From positions 2,159,109 through 2,223,108 of the forward strand of contig JAUPFP010000012.1 in the NCBI GenBank assembly GCA_036925085.1: a stretch of DNA of 64,000 nucleotides, read 5' to 3'. Of the stretch, positions 32,356-43,722 are shown in pieces. The notes under the pieces were generated by a model that ran no database searches, had not been told where the DNA came from, and saw nothing but the letters and a program-made list of their open reading frames with translations. Made by a program: the position numbers and the translations under genes. Every line of letters starts with the position of its first letter. Position 1 is the first letter of the stretch. Source of the stretch: Brachycybe producta (lineage: Eukaryota > Arthropoda > Diplopoda > Playtdesmida > Andrognathidae).

Positions 32356-32843
32356 GTATTTTGGATTGTCTCGCTGCTATAGCCTGAATCCGCTTTTATT
32401 TGAATATTTTGCCATGGTTGTTGGTAATGGACCTGTATCCCTTTTACATAAAAGTTCCGAGACCGCATTTAAATGATTGTGAATTTTGTTACCAAAGCAT
32501 AATGCGCATTTAAAAATGTACAACATGTTTGCTAACAGATGGCAAGAAACAATATAACCAATCTACAATATTGTAACGAACCACCATCTGGGAGAATAAA
32601 ATCAGCTATGGGGTTTCAGTTCGCTGGTTCGGGCGGACTGAAAATGGTTTTGGAGGAAGGGAACAACCGGTGCCTCTTTTATGAACTTTTACAGCTTAAA
32701 GGATCTGTCTGTTGCTCCTTATGCTTGCACCTGACTAAATGCCTTCAGATCGTGTTGTCTTCTTTGGTTCCACTTTAGAATGTTGTATCCAGGTTTGCGT
32801 CTGGATCGGCATCTGTAATTGGAAAAATATTAAGGTTCCACAT

Positions 32844-33541
32844 TGTAACACCCTGTGATTCGTGATCCCGCCAAAACCATAGCCCGGGGGGGAAACAATT
32901 CTCAACCGTTCCTCCCTCCCCTCTGACTCACCTTTCTGACTCATACTCAAGTGGCGGATTGATACACATAGGACCATGGTCACTTGGACCTGGTTACACC
33001 TCGCAGGTGTACACAGGTCCAAGGTATAAAAGGGCCGTGTTCCTCTTTGTAGTTAGTTCTTGTCCTTGCCTTTGTATTACGTTGATCTTATCCGTACCAC
33101 AATATGGGCATGAGGACACACCGTTAGTATTTGTAATTCATCTCTGTATTCTATGTTTCCATACAAGAGATGAATAAAAGCGTTATAACAAGAAACAGCG
33201 TGGTCTTTATGTTTAATTAACCAACTTCTCTTCAGAGGCCGGAGACTACATAAGGCAGGAGGTATACGACTTTTAAGCAGCTAGAACATCTTCTCCTGTC
33301 GGTGTACCGAAAGGGGAAGATGTATATCAGCATCGACTGGAAGAGAGAGAGGGATGGCCGCCACTCTGCTGCATAGATTTCACCCCCCTGCAGAAGGGTG
33401 ACCACAATCCATCTCCATCCAACTCTCTCTGCAGCTCGGAGCTTCTCCGCGCAGGCACCGCGCGATGCAGAGAAGAAACGAGGTACAGAAAATGTCATCT
33501 ACAGGTTGGTAAAACAAAATGGTCGATGTCAAAAGCTCACA
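32844..33541 (+). mobile_element. Solo LTR, family D (copy D3)
   Basis: TGTAACACCC ... AAAAGCTCACA, 698 bp, flanked by ACAT at 32840-32843 and 33542-33545. TATA motif GGTATAAAAGGG near 33023. Plus orientation, inside LTR-A copy A4. Confidence 0.92.
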
Positions 33542-33960
33542 ACATTCAATTTTAGAAAATAAAATAAAACTTCAGCTACTTTTTGAATATAGTAACAGTT
33601 TATTTCTATAGCACAAACTGTTTTGTTTGTACATCAAAAGCACTGACTTATATTCCGAAGAAAATTGTACGTTAATTGCCAAAATCAAAATCAACTGGAC
33701 CAATCAAATCGATTGTCTAGTAGTCACCAAAATATTGAACATAACTCGTTTTTATTAAAAGTGATCAACAAAAAAGACTTAGTGTTGCTGCTTATCAGGA
33801 AGATCGCTTTATGTTATGGGTTGGAACTGAGAGGAAGGGCCAAGGGCCCGGTCAGGTGTGACTTAATTAAAAATATTGGTATCCTTTTAACTTTTAAAGG
33901 AAGCATCAGCTGTGCAGAACTGGGTGAACTCTCTGCACAATAGTACAGGGGGATGACAAA

Positions 33961-35906
33961 TGTGAGCTTTTGACATCAATGCTATAATTTTACCAACTTA
34001 TAGATGGTGTTTTCTGTGACTCGTTTCTTCTCCTGATCGCGCGGTGGCCGCACGAAGAAAATCCGAGTTACAGAAATAGCTTGATGGAGTTTGATTACGT
34101 TCATCCTCCTGCATGGGGGTGAAATCAATGCAGAAGGATGGTGGCCATCCTTCTCTCGGTCGATGCTGATGTACATCTCCTCCTGTGTTGTTGTTACCGA
34201 TAGAAGATGTTGTAGCTTCTTCAGGATCGTATGTCTCCTGCCTTATGATGTATCCGGCCTCTGTAGAGAAGTTATTAGTTACCGAACATATAGACAATGC
34301 AGATTTCCATTACAAACACTTTATTCATTCTTGTACGGAAACACTTTTAAGTTTACAAGAATGAATTGGTTATCAAAGGTGCGTCCTCATGCCCAAGATG
34401 TGGTACGGAATATTCAACGTAATACAAAAGAGAGTAAAGACAAGGACAAAAAACAAAGAGGAACACGGTCCTTTTATACCTTGAACCTGTGTTGCAAACA
34501 AGAAGAAATGTTCAGACTGTTGAATTTAGATGTCCTCACTGGTGGATGGCTCTGGATGAAAAGGGCAGAGTCACTGGCAGTGAGGAACTATGTTGAGTGA
34601 AGAGAAGAGGTGGTTCCGGTTGTTGATTTTATTGTAAAGTCCGAAAATGTGCAAAATGATGAAACCTGCCAGGTAGCACTTGATGGTTACCTGGAGGAAG
34701 AACACAAAAAGAGAGAAAAGTCCAAAAGAAAAGAGAACTTTTCTCTCGAAAGAGAAACTCCGCCAGGCGTGTGCAAGTGCAGGCCCTTTGGAAGAGAAGA
34801 GAGGAGCAAGGAACAAAAAGAGAAGAGAAGGTACAACAAAGTGTTCACATGGAGCAAAAAACTGCTCCGTTGGCATTTTTGAAAAGGTTCTGGTCGATCC
34901 AAGATGGCGGCCGGTGCTTCAATGGTGTCCAATAGAGAAGTTCATATGAAGTACTTTGAGGTGATGATGGTGAGTTTGAAGATGATGACTTGGGACATAG
35001 AGGGTCCCAAGGGAAGCATAATGGATGAACAAAAGAAAGAAAAGAGGGGACAAGAGAGTCCCACGTGGCTAGATAAAAGTGTGCTTTAGCTTGTAAGCCG
35101 CTAACAATGATATGGAGTTAGGACGCAAACTTGCTATGAAATTAAAAATTAAGAGTGGAGGTAATAGGCACATTTAAAAGACACACGTCTTTTAAAGGCC
35201 TATTAATAGTTGAAAAGACAAGTAGCTGAGATTTGTTTGCTCACCTCACAATGATACGGAATTTCGGCTGAGCAAACTCCTCTCGGAGATTAAAAAGAAT
35301 TTGCTTTTAGTGTTGCCCACCTACCAACCAATGATACGGAGGAGGGTCAAGTGGGTTTCACTTCGAAATATACAGAGCATGGCGATGATACATAGAACAT
35401 AGAATACAAAAACATGGACAAAAACACGTGTGTCCACAACAGTTGCCTCTGTGTTTCCCCGAGTGCTAAGCAGATGGCAGACAAAAGTTCTTTCTCCACG
35501 TGTCTCTCTGGACAGGACACAGAATCGTGTGGTCGACACGTGGTGTGTGTAGCTACAAGTCTCTTTTGCGATTCCACATGAAACAGCGCCACGTCTAAGT
35601 TTACAAGAATAATTTGGTTATCAAAGGTGCGTCCTCATGCCCAAGATGTGGTATGGAATAATCAACATAATACAAAAGAGAGCTAAGACAAGGACAAGGA
35701 ACAAAGAGGAACATGGTCCTTTTATACCTTGGACCTGTGTACACCTACGAGGTGTAACCAGGTCCAAGTGACCATGGTCCTAATTGTATCACTCCGCCAC
35801 TTCGATGTGCGTCAGAAGTGTGAGTCAGAGGGGAGGGAGGGACAAGCAGGAGTTGTTTACCCCCAGGCTATGGTTTTGGCGGGAACGGGAGTTACTGGGT
35901 GTTACA
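33961..35906 (-). mobile_element. LTR family D (copy D4) with 1.1-kb insert and internal duplication
   Basis: Plus-strand ends TGTGAGCTTTT and GGGTGTTACA, flanked by CAAA at 33957-33960 and 35907-35910. An insert (about 34494-35598) is bracketed by a 143-bp direct repeat of LTR sequence (34351-34493 and 35599-35741), each copy starting TTTACAAGAAT and containing the TATA motif CTTTTATACC. The insert has no convincing ORF. Confidence 0.85.
35101..35355. repeat. Three stem-loops presenting AATGATAYGGA
   Basis: AATGATATGGA at 35106-35116 is exactly the loop between CTAAC and GTTAG. AATGATACGGA at 35250-35260 lies within the loop of GTTTGCTCA/TGAGCAAAC. AATGATACGGA at 35330-35340 lies within CCCAC/GTGGG. 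A further hairpin (TTAAAAGA/TCTTTTAA) lies at 35175-35200. Confidence 0.7.
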
Positions 35907-36035
35907 CAAAGTTCCACACCACTACACAAAAAACGAGTCAGGATCGCTCCTGGACTGATCGTTTCAATATAATGTAGATTTAATTGCTTCCAATTAAAAA
36001 AATATTCGTTCCTAAACCTTGCTGTTTTATTCTAG

Positions 36036-36478
36036 GTTATGAAAAAACGTCTACAAGCTATTCATCCCCGATCTCTGATGCTCAAGGTCTAGAAACGATT
36101 GCTGACGATCATTCAGAAAATCTACATTCCGACAACGATGATGAAGAAGAAGAAATACAAAAAATTACAATGAAAGTTCGAGTTCTTCGGAACGTGTTGC
36201 ACTTGGATGGGTGTAAATCTTTAATAGGCCATCCGGAAAAGTCCAAGTTCGCTTCCAGTTTATCATTCGGGAGCTCAGATAGTGAAGATGATGAGTTCCC
36301 TCTCGATCTTCGTGATAACGTTCTGCATATTGGTCGCTTGTATTTCATAAGATCCACAACTGTGCGGATTCCTTTACCTGTTACAATAGACGTTGCAAAT
36401 CAAATCATGCCAGCACACTTCGAAGTTGATTACATTGTCTCAGAGGGACCAAAACATTTACAAAACTTGCTAAAAATG
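36036..36478 (+). CDS. DNAH10: Dynein heavy chain exon 3
   Basis: Acceptor TTATTCTAG|GT, donor AAAATG|GTTTGT, 443 bp, entering in phase 1 and leaving in phase 0. An acidic start (DNDDEEEEIQK) leads to VRVLRNVLHLDGCKSL, and then EGPKHLQNLLKM, which continues into exon 4 as VYVPILEAQ, the usual 'L---V-VP-L' turn before DHC_N1. Without the donor the frame would stop at 36586, so splicing at 36478 is inferred from phase and family fit. Confidence 0.78.
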
Positions 36479-36767
36479 GTTTGTTCACATTTAATTGTAA
36501 ATGTTGACTATTCCAGGGTCCATTCCAAATTGTTCAATGTCATCCCATATCCACTGTCAACTGACCTTGAAAGTATATTTTTTTAAAAATTAAAATGCAA
36601 TCTGAAGGGGCTCTTTTGGAGCATATTGCTCCCAATACTCTCCATAGCTATGCCACTGATACTTGTACAACTTTCTATTGGTATTAAAATTTGAATCACA
36701 ATAACACAGGTTAGGAGGAAATGAATCACAAGTTTTCCAATTTCAGAAAACATTGTTATGCTTACAC

Positions 36768-36806
36768 CTTAGACTATTACTTTACTAAGTAAAGTAATAG
36801 TCTAAG
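36768..36806. repeat. Perfect 39-bp palindrome
   Basis: CTTAGACTATTACTTTACT, one A, then its exact reverse complement. It lies in an intron, 290 bp after exon 3. No flanking duplication is evident. Confidence 0.95.
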
Positions 36807-37372
36807 CTTACACAGCACATTTTCTACTTCATTTGGCCCATCTTATTCGTTTATTTCTGATGCTTCATTGGATTAGCCAGCTGGTCATGTACTCGTTGAT
36901 CATTTTCACAGACTGAACACAACCACCTTAATGTTTAGAATCTACATCACAAAATTACTTCAAAAAATCTCCACAAAGAGTGCTAGCATTGTTTTTTTAT
37001 TGAGCCTGTAGACTCAATTTTAAAGAAAAAACGTTAATTTTTAAAATACACAGTTGTGGCAATATGTTTATTTTTCATATATAAAGTTGTCTAATATTAA
37101 GTTTTCAAAGTGCAATGTGCATCTTAAATATATGTTGATCGAGTGATATTGAGACGTTTTAAGCACTATCGTTTTTTGTTTTTTGTTGGGCTTTGTATCT
37201 CGTTTGACTTCTGGGCCACTTGGTACTAAGTGTACGGATCGATTGACCCAGATTTGGGGTTCATTTTGACTTTTTCGAAAGTCACCAGTCTACCCCTTTG
37301 TATTCCCTTCTGCATGAAGAGTTTTATCTATTTTAATTCGTTTTTGTTTATGTTTTTGAAGTTCACACCTAA

Positions 37373-39364
37373 AGGTGCATTCACACTAACCTGATTTACC
37401 AGCCGCTGGTTGCTGCTGGTATTAGCAGCACAAGTCATCCAATCTCTGTGTTGAGGACTGGATCACATCCAGAATTGACAGCTTCTTTGACAAATGAACA
37501 ATACAGGAGTATTTTACAGCAGGTGAAAATACTACACCTAATGCCTTTGCGTCTAGAACCATGCATTCTTTGGGGAATATTATTGTTAATACTGAGGGCA
37601 TTATCAAGCAATTAATGACCCTTAATAAAAACAAAAGTGGGTGCCAGATGGAATTCATGCAGTAGTTCTTATCAAGTTAGTTAGAGAAGCACGATCATTT
37701 CTTCAGTTAATTTATCAGCAGTTTTTGGATCAAGGGGTTGTTCCAGGTATGTGGAAATTAGCAAATGTTACCCTAATATTTAAGTCGGGTAATAAGTCAG
37801 AAGCTGCAAACTATAGGGCTGTATCTCTAACTTCAGTGGTTTGTAAAATTCTTGAACATATCATATACTCTGGCTGCACTAAGTTTCTCAAATCTCACAA
37901 TCTCATTTCTTATAACCATCATGGTTTCCTGAAAGGGCACTCTTGTGAGACTCAATTTATCCTGTATTGGATGATCTCCAGGAAAGTTTAGACAGGTTGA
38001 CATGGTGTTACTTGACTTTTGTAAGGCAAAAGTTTCACATTCAAAATGTCTGGCAAAAGTTGCAGCATATGGGTTGGGGCAGGTTACCAAATGTGTAACT
38101 TTGTTTTTAAGTTTTAGGAAACAAATTGTAGTTGTAAATGGGTCTCACTCAAGAGTGGTTGGCTGTTGCATCTGGTGTATCCCAGGGTAGTGTGTTGGGT
38201 CCTCTTTTGTTTTTGGTATTTATTAATGACCTCAGCAGTACAGTTGGCAGCAACTGTAGACTATTTGCTGATGATACTCTAATTTACAAAGCGGTTGATG
38301 GTATCCAAGACTGTGAAACATTAGCCTTAGACTTGAAGGTTATTGAAGGATGGTGTAATACATGGCAACTTCAGTTGAATGAGGCAAAGTGCAGTCTCAT
38401 GAGGCTAACTCGGTGTAGAAATCCAATTGTGTTCAATTATAGTATGAATGACAGTATTCTTCGGAGTGTCAAATGTTATAAATACTGCGGGGTTACATTG
38501 ACAGATGACTTTTCATAAAAAAAACACATTGATGGTGTTACTGCGAAAGCTCTACAAATGCTTCGTTTTAGTCAAAGGCCATTGGCACCTGTCCTGCACA
38601 AGTTAAAACTATTGCCTATCAAGCTCTGGTTCAGCCTCATCTGTATCATCATGATACAGTGTATGAAATCCCCACTATGTCACACTTACTCAGTTGAAAT
38701 AGTTCGGCATATCACAGGGCTGAGTTAAGTTTGAAATTGTTTGGGAAAATTACACGTGGTGGTTGTCCTAAACCACAATCTAGTGATGTTCGTAAAGCAA
38801 TATACATGGGCAGGGCTGACCACTCTAGGAAAATTATGGAGATTTTTGCTAGGACAAATTCATATTATTGGTCTTTTTCCTAGAGTTTTTAGACAATGGA
38901 ACTTTCTTCCTGAGGAAATGGTGAATGGGGATAATTTTGTTTTGTGGGATTGACAATTGTCTATTAATTTTATTTTTTATATATGTGCTTGACAATGCTT
39001 AATGCTGCATGTGGACTTTTATGTCCTTCTGCCATAGGCCTTTTGGCTGATAGCAGAGTACTTTTTGTAATTGTATTTCTAACCAACCAACCAAAGCAGT
39101 GGAGTTTCAACTACCCACTAGTGCCACTACTAGCGACAAAGAGTTCACACTAGCTGGTAGCACGCTGGTAGCAGCAGGAAGAGAGTCACATGACCAGTTA
39201 GTAGCTGCCAAAATTGGACATGTTCAACTTCACCAGCTGCTGTTAAAATCACTAATGTGCTAGATAAAACACCTGCTGGTAGCAGTTCACACTATGCTGT
39301 TAGCAGGCTACAACAAGCAAACAGCAACCAGCAGCTGGTGTACCAGCTTAGTGTGAATGCACCA
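37373..39364. mobile_element. TAA-flanked inverted-repeat element (PIF/Harbinger-like) inside LTR A2
   Basis: Ends AGGTGCATTCACACTAA and TTAGTGTGAATGCACCA are inverted repeats with one terminal mismatch. TAA is duplicated at 37370-37372 and 39365-39367. Subterminal CAGC/GCTG-rich words (CCAGCCGCTGGTTGCTGCTGG on the left, mirrored on the right) extend the symmetry. A 3-bp TWA duplication fits PIF/Harbinger non-autonomous elements. The middle is filled by a LINE. Confidence 0.85.
37440..39094 (+). pseudogene. CR1/Jockey-type LINE fragment (RT to 3' end)
   Basis: LTNEQYRSI, then NKSGCPDGIHAVVL, WKLANVTLIFKSGNKSEAAN, LTSVVCKILEHII, SQGSVLGPLLFLVFIND and RLFADDTLIY with the FADD catalytic pair. 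Several frameshifts. The 3' region runs through GCCATAGGCCTTTTGGCTG to a TTCTAACCAACCAACCA tail. It resembles the copies at 5700-6870 and 59531-60396. Confidence 0.85.
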
Positions 39365-40504
39365 TAAGTGTGAAAAAGTGTGTCAGCAGATTTGGGGCAA
39401 TTGGACCACTCAATTGATTTGTCCATTTGGACAAAAAGATGAGATTTTTCTATTAGATTTCCAGGGTATGAAAGAAGATGTGTTCATACGTTTATCAAGC
39501 AATTCTTAGATCAATTGCTAACTAGCTTGACTAGCATTCATTTCAATTTTTATATACGTTTATTTTTCTAAGTGTTGTGTGTTAAATAAAGTTTTTGCCA
39601 GTTCTATTTTTATAAGGAAATTAAACTAGCGTTTTAATTTAAAAAAGTAGTGATTTATTCTTTTAATTTTTTTGCGACTGTGCTTTCATCATCATTTGCA
39701 GCTCTACATCTTATTGAACACCACAAGGCAATGATCAGGTGCAAACCAGCAACTTTAAATCAGCAGCAGATCCTCCCCATCTTCATGGGTAGCTTACAGA
39801 TGAAAGTCCACGGAAGTACGAAGACAAAAGATCCTCAAGACTGTGAAAGTTTTTAACCAGACTAGTGAGGACGTAAAGTAGGAATTATATTGGCCTAGTC
39901 CTCATGGGCCAGATAGAATAAGTGACTTAGCCAATCACTTAAGATACGAACAGCAACTCGCTTCGTATCTAAAATTAAGCAGATTCTATCCGGACGAAAA
40001 AGGTTCATCACAATATAATGACAAAAAATTGGTAAGTTGTTTTTCTATGTTTTAAAAACGATTTCAAAATCGCGAATTTCTAATTCTTATGTTAAACTCC
40101 ATTGAGTATGCCAAAATAAGAAAAATATCCATTAAAATGCTCATAAAAATATGTAAAAAATAATTTAAAAAAAAAAAACAGAAAATAATCATCACGTGCG
40201 CCAATGTGTTGGCTTCACTGTGGTTTAATTGTGTTTTTTACATTTATTTTTAGGTATTTTATGAGCATTTTAATGGATGTTTTTTCTTATGAGCACGTAC
40301 TCAATTGAGTTTAACATAAGAGTTAGAAATTCGGGATTTTGAAATAATTTTAAAAATTAACATTTTCTCTTTTAACATTGGGTCTATGGGCTCACTAGAA
40401 AAACGATGCTAGCTCTCTTTGCTAATATTTTTCGAAGTAATTTTGTCATGTAGCCTCTTAACTACGCTCGTATTTTTTTATGAAATACCCACATGCTGTG
40501 GGAA

Positions 40505-40541
40505 TGCCTATGAGGGGTGTGGGCCACGCCCCTCATAGGCA
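40505..40541. repeat. Perfect 13-bp hairpin
   Basis: TGCCTATGAGGGG at 40505-40517 and CCCCTCATAGGCA at 40529-40541 with an 11-nt loop. It is GC-rich in an AT-rich intron; the rest of 40458-40799 has no recognised feature. Confidence 0.85.
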
Positions 40542-40803
40542 ATCACGTCATTGAAGGAGCCAATGAAGAAAGTGCCGAAATATGTATTTCGAAAAGGAAG
40601 AATCATGCATAATTGATTTTAACATAATTAATGTGTTGAAAATAAAAAAATGGTCAATTTTTTAAAATTTAAAAAAATTTCATTTTGCAAAAAATTACGT
40701 TTGCAGCTGTTATGAGCTACGTATTTGGAGTAGATACTTTCAAAATTGTGGGAATGTTATCAATGAGAAAGATACCAGATCAGAATAAATTCAAAGTTCC
40801 AAG

Positions 40804-41031
40804 TGTGATGACCCAGTTTTGCTCCTTCTTGGATTAGGAGGAGCAATCCTAAATCCTGATGTCGTCTTCTAGGCTGCTATAGTAGGCAGCCCAGCAGATG
40901 ACATAAACCCCAGGTAGGGAGACTGTCAACCCCCAGGTGGAGCAGCCTGGGGTACTTAATGGCAAGGCAGCCATTAAGGAGGGACAGCGTGTTGAAACCG
41001 TGAAGCTAAGGAGGATGTGTGTGATGTGTGA
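40804..41031 (+). mobile_element. B1 5' LTR, truncated
   Basis: TGTGATGACCCAGTTTTGCT ... to GATGTGTGTGATGTGTG matches the first 230 bp of the 3' LTR at 43723. Identity then stops abruptly and about 500 bp of LTR is missing, along with the primer-binding site. Confidence 0.85.
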
Positions 41032-41290
41032 CCAAGGAGCAACTTCTGTTGTTTGCCATAGGTTAGATCTGCGGTTGCAGTGACACCTACCCCCGAGACC
41101 TGTTCTCCAAATAGAAGTTGGGATGTTTGTTCCCTTGGCCGGTTCTGGCCGTGAAGGCACCGTGGAGTACGATTTTGACCGTGGACCATGGTGTTTGAAC
41201 GGTCAGAAAGTGATTTTGCACGGTGGGAATATGTGAGAATCACTCCCCCCGATTCTTAACAGAGGTTATGGGTTTTGGACGGTCCAAACA

Positions 41291-42880
41291 TTGTATTTTG
41301 GATTCGTGTGGGGACAGTTGACACTGACTCCCACCGTGGAATCACCGAAATCGACCAATCAGTTGGGAGCCATGGTCATTCCTATGGTTGGGGAGCTGGT
41401 GGGCATGAGTACGCCCATCGGAGAGGTGGCCACTGGTGTGGAGGCCACCTCAACAGCAAAACTTGTGGCTCCATTGGACCAAAGCCGGCTAGAATTGGCT
41501 AGCCTTGCTGAGGAAAGCAGGAATACCTCCTTGGGAGGTACCCTGATCATTGACACGGAGGCGGGGATGGACACCACGGAGGATTCTGTGGTGCACGTCT
41601 ACGGACAGTGGAGGGCCAGCATATATTCTTTTCAGAGGACTCTCCGGAGTATAAAGGGAGAGGACTACTCGCACCACTCAAGGGAGTCCTCTCGGTGTTG
41701 ACCCTTCAGGGGAAGCTGAGAGGCTCAGCTAAAGAGGACGGAAGCTGCCATGGCGAAGTTGATGCTGGCAGTGGCAGGTTCTTCGGGTTGGCAGTCTGGG
41801 ACTACCAAGAGAGACCGAAGAGCAGAGAAAAAGGCCAACCAGACTCCAGTATCCGCTCCAAGGAACGGCACTCCAGTAAAGGTGTTAGTGGCCAGGGACA
41901 AAAATGTCCCTGCCCTTACACCCCACCAGTGGCCAGTCGTCTGGCAGGAAAAAAGGGCAAGACCTCACATGGAGGTCCGGCCAGCTTCCCCGCAGGCAAG
42001 TGGAGTCATGAGGACTTTGCGCGGTGCCACATGGCTCAAGCGGCAAAGTGCGAAGCCCAAGCAAAGAGGGCTAAGCAAATTGAGCGCCGATAGGAGTTCG
42101 AGCTCCAGACCTCTCAGTTTCCGCCCTGCGGGAAGCTGAAGTCCGGAATCCGCTCGTTACAGGGGAACCTGTGGTGTCGCACTTGTTGCGAGTGCCACAA
42201 CCACCACTAGCCAACAGCGTTTTGCCCAGAGGGGGCGATGCAGGCTCCCAAGGTGTGGGAGCTAAAACTGTTGCTGGCAAGGATCGGTCGACCCTTGCAC
42301 TGGGGAAGTGAATCTTCCTCGGGATGAACGAGGGCATTTTGTGGTTGCATGGCTGTCCTCGTCTCTCAAATCGGCTATGGAAGCTAATGTGGAGGCGAGT
42401 ACAGCTTCAGCTGGAAAGGCTTCGGTTGGGAAGTCCAGTCAGCCTAAAGGGGCTAACCACCCCTCGAAGGCTGACCGGCCCAGTAAGTTTTCGGGCTCAG
42501 GTGTGTCCGGCTCGAAGCATGGTAAACCTTCTTTTCACAAGGAAAAAAAGAAAGGACAACAAGAAGTCCCAAAGTGAGAAGGGAGGCCCAAAGGCTTCCG
42601 CACAGAAGTCCCAGAGGACTGGTGGTGGAAGTGTCAGGACGGATGAGGGAGAGTCCCAACACGTGGTTGACGTGTTGGCCAGGAACCAGCCTAACCATAC
42701 TCATCATGTATTGACGGCACAGACAAATGGCAGGTTCATGCGAGATGTTGTTCTTGGCATGCCTCCATCTTCCCCGAAGGTGGTCGCAGTACCAAACCTG
42801 TTAATTCAGCCGGTGGGAACTATCAACCGGGTCAGCTCCCCTTTACATAGAGGTGGGGCAGCCCGGTGGGGACAGTAAGT
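41291..42880 (+). pseudogene. B1 Gag-like region
   Basis: Overlapping ORFs in different frames (41291-41701, 41608-42093, 42308-42577, 42324-42878). They contain charged, Lys/Ser-rich segments such as SKHGKPSFHKEKKKGQQE, as in the Gag tail before a nucleocapsid. A region with KCEAQAKRAKQIERR near 42050 may be a coiled coil. No CCHC knuckle is seen. The call rests mainly on position between LTRs. Confidence 0.45.
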
Positions 42881-43092
42881 GTTCTAACCAAATGTGGTCC
42901 CGTGCCTTCCGAAGGAAGGACACCTTCTCTCTGAGTTCTGACGATGGGGTTTTCAAACCCCTAGGACCGGAAGAGGTATCGAGGTCTCCCCAGCCTGAGG
43001 GTGAGGGTCGAAGATTTGGAGCCAGTTCTCCGTATTCATAAGGAGAGGTCTTTCTGAATAACCGACTTGGTCTGTGGCAGGACCAGCCAGGA

Positions 43093-43443
43093 ATGGAGGG
43101 GTTCCAATACTTTGGATATTACCGTTTGGGAGTGCCACTCCCGGCACCATGGGCACCGTCATTGCCATTCTTTAGCATGCGTTATGTGCTTGCTTTTGGT
43201 GGTAGAGACTATCCGGTGTTACTAGTCATCAACCCGGTAAGGAGACACGTTGCAATTTTGGACATGGTGGGGACAGGAGCTGGATTAGTTTGTCTAGTCC
43301 AGCTCGTGGCACCATACATCCAGCTTCTCCTTGGATGTGACTTGGAAGATATGGTTGGGGAATTCGTGACTCAACCGCTACAAGGGAGCATGTTTGATCC
43401 CGCAGACACCCTCGTAGATCTTCTGACAAGTCAGACTACATGA
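43093..43443 (+). pseudogene. B1 protease-like ORF
   Basis: RYVLAFGGRDYPVLLVINPV, AILDMVGTGAGLVCLVQ and IQLLLGCDLEDM follow the retropepsin layout (beta strand, 'DTGA-SCL', '--LLG-D'), but the active-site motif is disrupted by two extra residues (DMVGTGA). The ORF ends at TGA about 280 bp before the 3' LTR. Confidence 0.5.
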
Positions 43444-43722
43444 GGGTCCACAGCCTGCCACTCTGGCCATCGATGTGTTTCGACGGCAGGAGGAGGCAAG
43501 ACTCAGGGGGACTGACTTCAATATCGGAGTCGGGTGGCGAAACACCCGGATGTGCCTGTGGTGGGTGCGTTGGTGGGTGCGTCGGTGGATGTCAAAGTGG
43601 ATGGGCACTTCGATGGTTCCACTGCCGATGAAGTCAGTCTGAAACTGAGTGGGGGTCACAGGAGCAATCTTTGTGGCTTGACCTACTTGATTCAAGGGGC
43701 GGATCAGGGAAGTTGAGAGGAT

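Larger units (their letters stand above)
32572..35966 (-). mobile_element. LTR family A (copy A4) carrying two nested LTR-D insertions
   Basis: Plus-strand ends TGTAACGAACC and GATCGTTTCA, flanked by ATAT at 32568-32571 and 35967-35970. Removing the two nested LTR-D elements leaves about 740 bp, close to other A copies. The segment CCAATCAAATCGATTG ... GTCACCAAAATATT at 33700-33755 matches the A copy at 63050-63095. Confidence 0.72.
37150..40012 (+). mobile_element. Solo LTR, family A (copy A2), itself interrupted
   Basis: TGAGACGTTTT ... GGTTCATCACA, flanked by ATAT at 37146-37149 and 40013-40016. LTR pieces are 37150-37372 and 39365-40012 (about 870 bp in total). An AATAAAGTTTTTGCC motif near 39586 suits polyadenylation. 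Confidence 0.9.
36938..40457. mobile_element. Palindromic TTAA-type element (family F), copy F2, interrupted
   Basis: Left piece 36938-37149, right piece 40013-40457; together they rebuild the family F palindrome. TTTA precedes the left end (36934-36937) and TTAA follows the right end (40458-40461). The centre is displaced by LTR-A copy A2. Confidence 0.85.

Noticed and set aside
34610-34882. Charged ORF in the LTR-D4 insert as a gene
   Set aside because: It is low-complexity Lys/Glu text, overlaps equally long ORFs in other frames, and lies inside nested LTR sequence.
35250-35260. AATGATACGG matches the start of a common sequencing adapter
   Set aside because: The match ends after ten bases, the word occurs three times with different flanks and one variant, and no further adapter sequence follows.
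36479-36586. Dynein exon 3 continuing to a stop at 36586
   Set aside because: Joining at 36478 to exon 4 gives the expected conserved turn and phase, whereas the read-through has no family similarity and ends the protein.
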